Below are positions 43,780 through 51,053 of a stretch of 64,000 bases of DNA, one piece after another. A model generated the notes under the pieces. It was not told where the DNA came from and ran no database searches. It saw only the letters and a list, made by a program, of their open reading frames with translations. Position 1 is the stretch's first letter. Each line of letters opens with the position of its first letter. The translations under genes and the position numbers were made by a program. This DNA is from Bradyrhizobium sp. SZCCT0231 (GTDB lineage Bacteria; Pseudomonadota; Alphaproteobacteria; Rhizobiales; Xanthobacteraceae): positions 62,001 to 126,000 of the forward strand of contig NZ_JAFCKP010000002.1 in assembly GCF_018130245.1 (NCBI RefSeq). The letters run 5' to 3'.

Positions 43780-45171
43780 ATGAGCAGCAAATACGACGTG
43801 CTGGTGATCGGCGGCGGCAATGCGGCCCTGTGCGCGGCGATCAGCGCCCGACGCGGCGGCGCCTCGGTGCTGGTGCTCGAAGGCGCGCCAAAGTTCTACC
43901 GCGGCGGCAACACCCGCCACACCCGCAACATGCGCTGCGCCCATGATGCTGCGACCGAGATCCTCACCGGTCCCTATACCGAAGAGGAATTCTGGGAGGA
44001 CCTGCTGCGCGTCACCGGCGGAGAGACCGACGAGGTGCTGGCGCGCCACATGATCCGGGAGTCCAAGGACATCCTGAACTGGATCGTGGAACAGGGCGTG
44101 CGCTGGCAGCCCTCGCTCGGGGGCACGCTGAGCCTCGGCCGCACCAACTCCTTCTTCCTCGGCGGCGGCCGGGCGATGCTGAACGCGTTGTATCTCACCG
44201 CGGAACGGCTCGGTGTCGCCGTCGAATACGATGCCGAGGTCGCCGACCTCGCGATCGAGGACGGCATGTTCCTCGCCGCGCGCCTCGAGCGGCCGGTCAG
44301 GGGTGAGACCGAGATCCGCGCGACGTCGCTGGTTGCGGCGGCCGGCGGCTTCGAGGCCAACATCGAATGGCTGAAGCAATATTGGGGCGAAGCCGCCGAC
44401 AATTTCCTGATCCGCGGCACGCCCTATAACCGCGGCTCGATCCTGAAGATGCTGCTCGACAAGGGCGTGCAGGAGGTCGGAGATCCCACCCAGTGCCACG
44501 CGGTCGCGATCGACGCCCGCGCGCCGAAATTCGACGGCGGCATCATCACGCGGCACGACTCGGTCGTGTTCGGCATCGTCGTCAACAAGCACGCGCAGCG
44601 CTTCTACGACGAAGGCGAGGACATCTGGCCGAAGCGCTACGCGATCTGGGGCAGGCTGGTCGCGGCGCAGCCCGACCAGATCGCGTATATCATCTTCGAC
44701 TCGACCGTCGTCACCAGCTTCATGCCGACGCTGTTTCCGCCGATCGCCGGGCAGACTGTGGCCGAGCTCGCCGGCAAGCTGGAGCTCGATCCGGCCGCGC
44801 TGGAGAAGACCATCACCGAGTTCAACGCGGCGGTGCGGCCCGGCACCTTCGATCACACCATCCTCGACGACTGCCGCACCGAGGGCATCACGCCGCCGAA
44901 GACCCACTGGGCGCGCCGGATCGAAACGCCGCCTTATCTCGCCTATCCGGTCCGTCCCGGCATCACCTTCACCTATCTCGGCACGCGCGTGAACAAGGAG
45001 GCGCGGATGCTGATGAAGGGCGGCAAGCCGTCCGCCAACATGTTCGCGGCCGGCGAGATCATGGCGGGCAACGTGCTCGGCAAGGGCTATGCGGCCGGCA
45101 TGGGCATGACCATCGGCAGCGTGTTCGGGCGGATCGCGGGACGGGAAGCGGCGAAACATGCACGGAACTAG
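43780..45171 (+). CDS. tcuA: FAD-dependent tricarballylate dehydrogenase TcuA
   Basis: 463 residues from the ATG at 43780; earlier in-frame ATGs lie within the operator region. The FAD-binding motif YDVLVIGGGNAALCAAISARRGGASVLVLEGA is at the N-terminus. RHTRNMRC, SLGRTNSFFLGGGRAMLNALY, GIVVNKHAQRFYDEGEDIWPKRYAIWG and the C-terminal FAAGEIMAGNVLGKGYAAGMGMTIGSVFGRIAG match the fumarate-reductase/TcuA group. It oxidises tricarballylate to cis-aconitate. The stop overlaps tcuB by 14 bases. The same fold serves other dehydrogenases, so the substrate is by family and by pairing with tcuB. Confidence 0.88.
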   Translation: MSSKYDVLVIGGGNAALCAAISARRGGASVLVLEGAPKFYRGGNTRHTRNMRCAHDAATEILTGPYTEEEFWEDLLRVTGGETDEVLARHMIRESKDILNWIVEQGVRWQPSLGGTLSLGRTNSFFLGGGRAMLNALYLTAERLGVAVEYDAEVADLAIEDGMFLAARLERPVRGETEIRATSLVAAAGGFEANIEWLKQYWGEAADNFLIRGTPYNRGSILKMLLDKGVQEVGDPTQCHAVAIDARAPKFDGGIITRHDSVVFGIVVNKHAQRFYDEGEDIWPKRYAIWGRLVAAQPDQIAYIIFDSTVVTSFMPTLFPPIAGQTVAELAGKLELDPAALEKTITEFNAAVRPGTFDHTILDDCRTEGITPPKTHWARRIETPPYLAYPVRPGITFTYLGTRVNKEARMLMKGGKPSANMFAAGEIMAGNVLGKGYAAGMGMTIGSVFGRIAGREAAKHARN

Positions 45172-46264
45172 GATTCTCGACGAAGCCGACCGTCTGATGA
45201 CGGTCTGCAATTCCTGCCGCTACTGCGAGGGCCTGTGCGCGGTCTTTCCGGCCATGGAGATGCGCCGCGCCTTCTCCGACGGCGACCTCAACTATCTCGC
45301 CAATCTCTGCCATTCCTGCGGCGCCTGCTATGTCGATTGCCAGTTCTCGCCGCCGCACGAGTTCGACGTCAACGTCCCCAAGACGCTGGCGGTCGCGCGC
45401 GCGGAATCCTATGCGGCCTATGCCTGGCCGCAGGCGCTGTCCGGCGCCTTCGCTCGCAATGGCCTCGTCATCAGCATCATCGCCGCGCTCAGCATGGCGG
45501 CCTTCATCCTCGGCTTCGCCGCGCTCAACGACCGCAGCGTGCTGTTCGGAGTCCATACCGGTCCAGGCGCGTTCTACAAATTGATGCCGCACAATGCGAT
45601 GGCCGTGCTGTTCAGCGCCGCCTTCCTCTACGCGATCCTCGCCCTCGTCATGAGCATGCGCGCCTTCTGGCGCGACATCGGCGCGCCCATCGGCAATCGT
45701 GCCGATAGCGGCTCGATCTTTCAGGCGATCCGCGACGCCGGCGAGCTGCGCTATCTCCATGGCGGCGGCGTCGGCTGTTACAATGAGGACGACAAGCCCA
45801 CTGACCGGCGCAAGCTCTATCACCACCTGACCTTCTACGGCTTCATCCTATGCTTTGCAGCGACGTCGGTGGCAACGCTCTATCACTACCTGCTCGCGCG
45901 CGAGGCGCCATATCCGTGGTGGGATCTGCCCGTGGTGCTCGGCACGCTCGGCGGCATCGGCCTGATCATAGGCCCGATCGGTCTGTTCACGGCCAAGATG
46001 CGGCGCGATCCGGCATTGCTTGACGAGAGCCGTTACGGCATGGACGTCGGCTTCATTGCCATGCTGTTCCTGACCGGCGTTACGGGCATGCTGCTTCTCA
46101 TCCTTCGCGAGACTGCCGCAATGGGGCCGCTGCTCGCGCTGCATCTGGGCGCGGTGTTCGCGCTGTTCATCACCATGCCCTACGGCAAGTTCGTGCACGG
46201 CATCTATCGCTTCGCCGCGCTGGTGCGCTACGCGCAGGAGCGGCGCAGCGAAGGCGGGACTTGA
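45158..46264 (+). CDS. tcuB: Tricarballylate-utilisation electron-transfer protein TcuB
   Basis: 368 residues. N-terminal iron-sulfur region with CNSCRYCEGLCAVFP and CHSCGACYVDCQFSPPHEF, then six or so membrane helices (for example about 102-122, 147-165, 228-247 and 268-290). It re-oxidises FADH2 of TcuA and passes electrons to the quinone pool. It overlaps tcuA and no tcuC transporter follows. Confidence 0.9.
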   Translation: MHGTRILDEADRLMTVCNSCRYCEGLCAVFPAMEMRRAFSDGDLNYLANLCHSCGACYVDCQFSPPHEFDVNVPKTLAVARAESYAAYAWPQALSGAFARNGLVISIIAALSMAAFILGFAALNDRSVLFGVHTGPGAFYKLMPHNAMAVLFSAAFLYAILALVMSMRAFWRDIGAPIGNRADSGSIFQAIRDAGELRYLHGGGVGCYNEDDKPTDRRKLYHHLTFYGFILCFAATSVATLYHYLLAREAPYPWWDLPVVLGTLGGIGLIIGPIGLFTAKMRRDPALLDESRYGMDVGFIAMLFLTGVTGMLLLILRETAAMGPLLALHLGAVFALFITMPYGKFVHGIYRFAALVRYAQERRSEGGT

Positions 46265-46331
46265 GCGGGCACGAGCCGACCTATGTCTTCGCGGCTCGCG
46301 CCCTGCGTCGCGCCGACCTGGCGCATCTCTC

Positions 46332-49300
46332 TTACGCCACCTCGCGCTCCGGCGCGGACGCCTGTTCGCGGGCCATCGCCGTTGCCGTGACATAGTCGGT
46401 CTTGCCGGTGCCGAGCAGCGGCACCTTGTCGACCACCATGATCGTGGCGGGCACCGTCAGCTCGGACGCGCCGATCGCCTTGGCCTGGGCCTGCATCGCG
46501 CTGCGCTCGGCGTTCTTCTCCGTGGTCAGCAGCACGATGCGCTCGCCCTTGCGCTGGTCGGGGATCGACACGGCAACCGAGCCGGCCTGCGGCCACAGCG
46601 CCGTCGCGATGGCTTCGACCGCCGACAGCGAGACCATCTCGCCTGCGATCTTCGCAAAGCGCTTGGCGCGGCCCTTGATGGTGATGAAGCCGGCTTGGTC
46701 GATCGCAACGATATCACCAGTGTCGTGCCAACCCTCGGCGAGCACTTCGAGCACGCCGGGATTTTCGGCCCTGAGGTAGCCGAGCATCACGTTCGGCCCA
46801 CGGACCGAGAGGCGGCCGCCTTCCTCGATGCCAGGAACCGGATCGAGACGGCTTTCCATCAGCGGCGACAGGCGGCCGACGGTGCCGGGACGGTTGGCCA
46901 TCGGCGTGTTCATCGCCAGCACCGGCGCCGTCTCGGTGACGCCGTAGCCTTCGAGGATGCGGATGCCGTAGCGCTCCATGAACACCTGCCGCGTGCGGTC
47001 CTTGACCGCCTCGGCGCCAGCGATCACCAGGCGCAGGGTGCGGAAGTCGTAAGGGTGTGCCGAGCGGGCATAGCCGGTCAGGAACGTGTCGGTGCCGAAC
47101 AGGATGGTGGCGCCGGTCTGGTAGATCAGCTCGGGCACGATGCGGTAGTGCAGCGGGGAAGGGTACATGTAGATCGGAATGCCCGCCAGCATCGGCATCA
47201 TCATTCCGCCGGTCAGCCCGAAGGAGTGGAACACCGGCAGCACGTTGAACACCTTGTCATTGGCATTGGCGTCGACCCGGGCCAGCGCCTGCGCCGCGTT
47301 GGCGAGGATGTTGCGGTGGGACAGCACCACGCCCTTCGGCGTTCCTTCCGAACCCGAGGTGAACAGCACGACGGCCGGATCGTTCGCCTGGCGGGACACG
47401 CGCGGCGCGGTGCCGGCGAGCAGGCCCTTGATCTTGTCAGTCGTGCCGATCGAGGCGCGGACGTCCTCGAGATAGACCACGCGCGCTTCCGCCGAGATCG
47501 CGGCCATCAGCTTGTCGAGCTTGCCCTTCTCGATGAAGGCCTTCGAGGTCAGCACCGTCTTGACCTGCGCGGCCTTCATGGCGGCGAGGACGTTGACCGG
47601 GCCGGCCGAGAAGTTGAGCATCGCCGGCACCCGGCCGATGTTCTGCAGCGCCATGAAGACGACGGCGACGCCCGCGGAGTTCGGCAGCAGCACGCCGACA
47701 TTCTCGCCGGCGGCGGTGCCGCTCTCCAGCTTCCGGCTCAGCACCTGCGCGCCGAGGATCAGCTTGCGATAGGTCAGCTTGGTGCCGAGCGCGTCCTCGA
47801 TGATGACCTTGCCGGTGTCGCGGTCGCGATAGGCGTGTCCGAGTGCTTCGAACAGCGTGTGATCGAGCATGGCGTTCTTGACGAGGGCGTCGATCATGAC
47901 GTCCTGGAGCGCGGCGCCGGCGGCATTGCGGCGCGCCTTGCCCTTGAGCGTTTCATCGACCGGGAGCTTGACGGGCGGCAGGATCGTGACCGTCACCCGC
48001 GGAAACCAGGACCGCTTGATCTGGCTAGAGTTGAGATAGCTGAGATACGAGCGCTGCGCGCCTTCGATGCGAACCGGCACGACCACGGCATCGGCCTTGT
48101 CTGCGATCATCGCGGTGCCGTCATAGACCTTCATCAGCGAGCCCGAGACGGTGATGCGACCTTCCGGGAAGATCACGACAGGCTCGCCCGCGGCGACGAG
48201 CTTGATCAGGTCGCGGGCGGCCAGCGGCTTGGTCGGATCCATGGTGTAGTGCTTGACCACGCGCAGGAACGGTTTTGCCCACCAGGCCTTGGCGATGCCG
48301 GTGTCGACCGCGAAGCTCGCGTCGATCGGCAGCACGGCGTGCAGCAGCGGGCCGTCGACCAGGCTGACATGGTTGGGCGCGATCAGCATGCGCGTGCCCG
48401 GAGGCGGCAGGTTCTCGAGCCCGCGAATCTCGGTGCGGAACAGCGCGCGGAACAGCAGTCCGCCGAAATCGCGCACGCCTTCCTTGCCCCACTTCGTGAG
48501 GACGAACCAAACCGCGCCAAAGCTGGCGACGCCGAGGCCGAAGAAGATCCAGCCGACATGGAGACCGGCCGCCTGCAGCAGCGCGACGAACAGCGAGCCG
48601 ATCACCATGAAGGCGGCCTGCAACACGTTGCCGGCGGCGATGATGCGCGCGCGCTCGGAAGGCTCCGACCAGGCCTGGACCGCGGCAAAGGACGGAACGA
48701 CGAACAGGCCGCCGCCGAATGCGAAGGCGACGAAGTCGGCCAGCATGCGCAAGCCCGCGAACGAGGTGGCGAAGCCGAGTGCGGTGATGTCGTGCCCCTT
48801 GGCGGTCACGCCGATGGCGAAGGCGAGATCGAGGCCGGCAAAGCCCATGATGATGGCGCCGATCGGCACCAGCGCGAGGTTGGGGCGGACGTGGCTGAGG
48901 CTGGCGGCAAACAGCGAGCCGATGGCGATGCCGATCGCGAAGGTCGCAAGGCACAGCGTCACCACGCCCTCGGTGCCGCCGACCACCTCCTTGATCAGCG
49001 CCGGCAGCAGCGACAGCACGATGGCGCCGACCAGCCAGAACCAGGAGACGATCACGGTGCCGTCCCAGAGGCGATGGTCGGCATGCAATGTCCTGAGCAG
49101 GCTCACCGTCGAGGTCCAGGGATTGGCATCGACGGGCAGATCGGGCGCGGAGGGCGTTGTCTGCGGAATGCGGGACGCGAACGCCCAGGACAACACAGCC
49201 AGCACGACCACGGCGGAGGCGACCCAGCCCATATGTGCGGAGCCGGCCACGAACTGGCCGCCGGCGACGGTGCCGAGCAGGATCGCCATGAAGGTGGCGC

Positions 49301-49736
49301 CTTCGACCAGCGCGTTGCCGGTCGCGAGCTCGCCGAGCTCGAGCTGGTCCGGCAGCATGGCGTATTTCACCGGGCCGAACAGGGCGGCGATGGTGCCGAA
49401 CAGCGCGAGCGCGGCGAACAGCAGCGGCACCGAATGCAGGAAGAAGCCGGCGGCGGCGAAGGCCGCGGCAAAAATCTCGGCGAATTTGAGCCGCCTTGCG
49501 ACGACGGATTTGACGTATTTGTCGGCGAGCTGGCCGCCGAGCCCGGACAGGATGAAGTAGGGGAAGATGAAGACGGCGCCTGCGACCGTCACCAGGGCAT
49601 CGCCGTGGCCGGTCGCCGCGCTGTAAAGCAGGATGATGACGAGCGCGTTCTTGAGCACGTTGTCATTGAGCGCCGAGAAGAATTGCGCCCAGAACAGCGG
49701 CGCGAAACGGCGTGACGACATCAATTCCCTGATCAT
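46332..49736 (-). CDS. aas: Three-domain Aas-like protein: MFS flippase, lysophospholipid acyltransferase, acyl-ACP synthetase
   Basis: 1134 residues. Residues about 1-415 are a twelve-helix MFS (LplT-like; FAPLFWAQFFSALNDNVLKNALVIILL). Residues about 430-620 are PlsC-type acyltransferase with the catalytic HX4D at 456-461 (NHVSLVDGP) and VIFPEGRITVSG. Residues about 640-1134 are an AMP-forming acyl-ACP/CoA synthetase with FTSGSEGTPKGVVLSH and GYGVTETAPVLAMN. The enzyme would flip lysophospholipid inward and re-acylate it. E. coli splits this between lplT and aas. The start is placed at the MFS N-terminus; the frame extends further without support. Confidence 0.85.
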   Translation of the reverse strand: MIRELMSSRRFAPLFWAQFFSALNDNVLKNALVIILLYSAATGHGDALVTVAGAVFIFPYFILSGLGGQLADKYVKSVVARRLKFAEIFAAAFAAAGFFLHSVPLLFAALALFGTIAALFGPVKYAMLPDQLELGELATGNALVEGATFMAILLGTVAGGQFVAGSAHMGWVASAVVVLAVLSWAFASRIPQTTPSAPDLPVDANPWTSTVSLLRTLHADHRLWDGTVIVSWFWLVGAIVLSLLPALIKEVVGGTEGVVTLCLATFAIGIAIGSLFAASLSHVRPNLALVPIGAIIMGFAGLDLAFAIGVTAKGHDITALGFATSFAGLRMLADFVAFAFGGGLFVVPSFAAVQAWSEPSERARIIAAGNVLQAAFMVIGSLFVALLQAAGLHVGWIFFGLGVASFGAVWFVLTKWGKEGVRDFGGLLFRALFRTEIRGLENLPPPGTRMLIAPNHVSLVDGPLLHAVLPIDASFAVDTGIAKAWWAKPFLRVVKHYTMDPTKPLAARDLIKLVAAGEPVVIFPEGRITVSGSLMKVYDGTAMIADKADAVVVPVRIEGAQRSYLSYLNSSQIKRSWFPRVTVTILPPVKLPVDETLKGKARRNAAGAALQDVMIDALVKNAMLDHTLFEALGHAYRDRDTGKVIIEDALGTKLTYRKLILGAQVLSRKLESGTAAGENVGVLLPNSAGVAVVFMALQNIGRVPAMLNFSAGPVNVLAAMKAAQVKTVLTSKAFIEKGKLDKLMAAISAEARVVYLEDVRASIGTTDKIKGLLAGTAPRVSRQANDPAVVLFTSGSEGTPKGVVLSHRNILANAAQALARVDANANDKVFNVLPVFHSFGLTGGMMMPMLAGIPIYMYPSPLHYRIVPELIYQTGATILFGTDTFLTGYARSAHPYDFRTLRLVIAGAEAVKDRTRQVFMERYGIRILEGYGVTETAPVLAMNTPMANRPGTVGRLSPLMESRLDPVPGIEEGGRLSVRGPNVMLGYLRAENPGVLEVLAEGWHDTGDIVAIDQAGFITIKGRAKRFAKIAGEMVSLSAVEAIATALWPQAGSVAVSIPDQRKGERIVLLTTEKNAERSAMQAQAKAIGASELTVPATIMVVDKVPLLGTGKTDYVTATAMAREQASAPEREVA

Positions 49737-50089
49737 GACTAATCCTGTCTGGAAAGGCAGCCTGAGGTTGTACGTTGCCGGTGAGGCGTCACGACCGGAG
49801 GGATTTGGGACGAACGCGTGCAGGATAGCGACATCGCCGGCCTGCGCTGTCCCCTCAGTCCTCCGATCCTGTTGGTCTCCAAGTGGTCTCGTTAGGTTCG
49901 CAAATATCTGGTCGAGGGCGCGGCGAGCTCGGGCGGAGCGGCCTCGCTCGCCCGGATATGGCGCCGGGCGATGAAGGAAGAGCTGAACCGCATCGCTGAA
50001 ATCCGCCGGATCGGCCGCGCACGTCTGGACATGGTGAGTCCATCCTTGCGGCCGGCGCTTGCATTCGAACCGACCCGCGTGCGCGCGCC
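49737..50089. other. Intergenic stretch, no confident gene
   Basis: About 350 bases between the Aas-like gene and a small minus-strand ORF. Open frames here are arginine/proline-rich and look like chance products of high GC. The aas promoter should lie here unless it is co-transcribed with the upstream small gene. Confidence 0.4.
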
Positions 50090-50356
50090 TTAAGTGAGAT
50101 GGGAGAGGTGGCGAAAGGGCGAGAGGCGGCCGAGCAGGCTGAACCGCCGGCCTTCGTGACGCGCACGGGCGCGATTGGCCCGCCACATCCGGAAGGTCGC
50201 CCGGCGTTCCGCGAGCACGCCCGCAACGTCGCAGGCATTGGCGATGCGATTGATCGGCGCCATGGCGAACCGCAGCAGGGTCCGGCCGAGCCCGGTCACG
50301 AGGGCGACCGCGTCATCGACGAAGGTGGCGGCGATATCAACAGCGAGGGTTTGCAT
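50090..50356 (-). CDS. Small hypothetical protein
   Basis: 88 residues. The ATG at 50356 follows GGAGACCTGCAAA, a sound ribosome-binding site. It is mildly hydrophobic up to residue 35 (LAVDIAATFVDDAVALVTGLGRTLL), then basic, ending SLLGRLSPFRHLSHLT. It stands divergent from tetR, with a TetR-type palindrome 23 bases upstream, and in the same direction as aas. It may be the first gene of a repressor-controlled unit with aas. No family recognised. Confidence 0.5.
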   Translation of the reverse strand: MQTLAVDIAATFVDDAVALVTGLGRTLLRFAMAPINRIANACDVAGVLAERRATFRMWRANRARARHEGRRFSLLGRLSPFRHLSHLT

Positions 50357-50378
50357 TTTGCAGGTCTCCGGGTTAATT

Positions 50379-50421
50379 TGAACAATGTTCACATGAGTAG
50401 TTCTAAAATGAACAATGTTCA
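50379..50421. promoter_or_regulatory. Twin palindromes TGAACAATGTTCA, putative TetR operators
   Basis: TGAACAATGTTCA is found twice, at 50379-50391 and 50409-50421, each with perfect 6-bp arms around one base. Centres are exactly 30 bases apart, near three helical turns. They cover the start of tetR and the promoter of the divergent small gene. Confidence 0.8.
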
Positions 50422-51040
50422 AGAAGAATCGCTGCGCGACCAGAAAAAATATCGGCGCCGGCTCCAGATCCTGGAGATCGCCCGCGGCATTATCTCAGCT
50501 AAAGGGCTGAGATCATTGAAAGTTCGGGATGTTGCCGAGGCTGCCGGCTGCTCGGTCGGCAGCGTCTATAACGAGTTCGGCGACTTTGACGGGGTCATCC
50601 TGACCGTCAATCGGGAGACGGTTCAGGCACTCACGGCACGGCTGCGCGGGGTTCCGGCCGAGGATCCGGTCCGCCAGCTCTATGGGCTTGCCGACACTTA
50701 TCTCGACTTCTTTGCGGGGCACGCCAATCTGCTGCGCTCCCTGTTCGAGCATCGGATGGAGGATGATCGACCTTATCCGGACGACATCCTTCAGATGGTG
50801 ATGGATGCTTTCGCGCTGATGCATCCACCCCTGGTGCGGCTATTGCCGGATGCGGATGACGTGAAGATCGCGCTGCTGTCGCGCACGCTGTTTTCCGCCG
50901 TGCATGGCATCATCTCGCTCGGCCTCGAGGAGCGCATGGTGGCGGTGCCGCCGCAGATGCTGCGCCAGCAGATCGAACAGTTCGTCGACACCCATCTCAG
51001 AGGACTCGGGATTCTGCCGGTCGGCGCACGGCTCCCCTGA
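50408..51040 (+). CDS. TetR-family transcriptional regulator
   Basis: About 210 residues. Helix-turn-helix at about 18-60 (ARGIISAKGLRSLKVRDVAEAAGCSVGSVYNEFGDFDGVI), then a C-terminal helical ligand domain (ADTYLDFFAGHANLLRSLFEHRM, FSAVHGIISLGLEERMV). The start is placed at 50408; ATG at 50393 is equally possible, and in either case the second operator overlaps the first codons. Two identical palindromes suggest autorepression and control of the divergent small gene and aas, so a membrane-lipid signal is plausible. Confidence 0.85.
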   Translation: MNNVQEESLRDQKKYRRRLQILEIARGIISAKGLRSLKVRDVAEAAGCSVGSVYNEFGDFDGVILTVNRETVQALTARLRGVPAEDPVRQLYGLADTYLDFFAGHANLLRSLFEHRMEDDRPYPDDILQMVMDAFALMHPPLVRLLPDADDVKIALLSRTLFSAVHGIISLGLEERMVAVPPQMLRQQIEQFVDTHLRGLGILPVGARLP

Positions 51041-51053
51041 TGAGGCGCCGCCG

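Noticed and set aside
46695-49715. A 1000-codon plus-strand frame opposite the Aas-like gene
   Set aside because: It mirrors the minus-strand gene, whose MFS, acyltransferase and synthetase motifs are unmistakable. The plus-strand product shows no fold.
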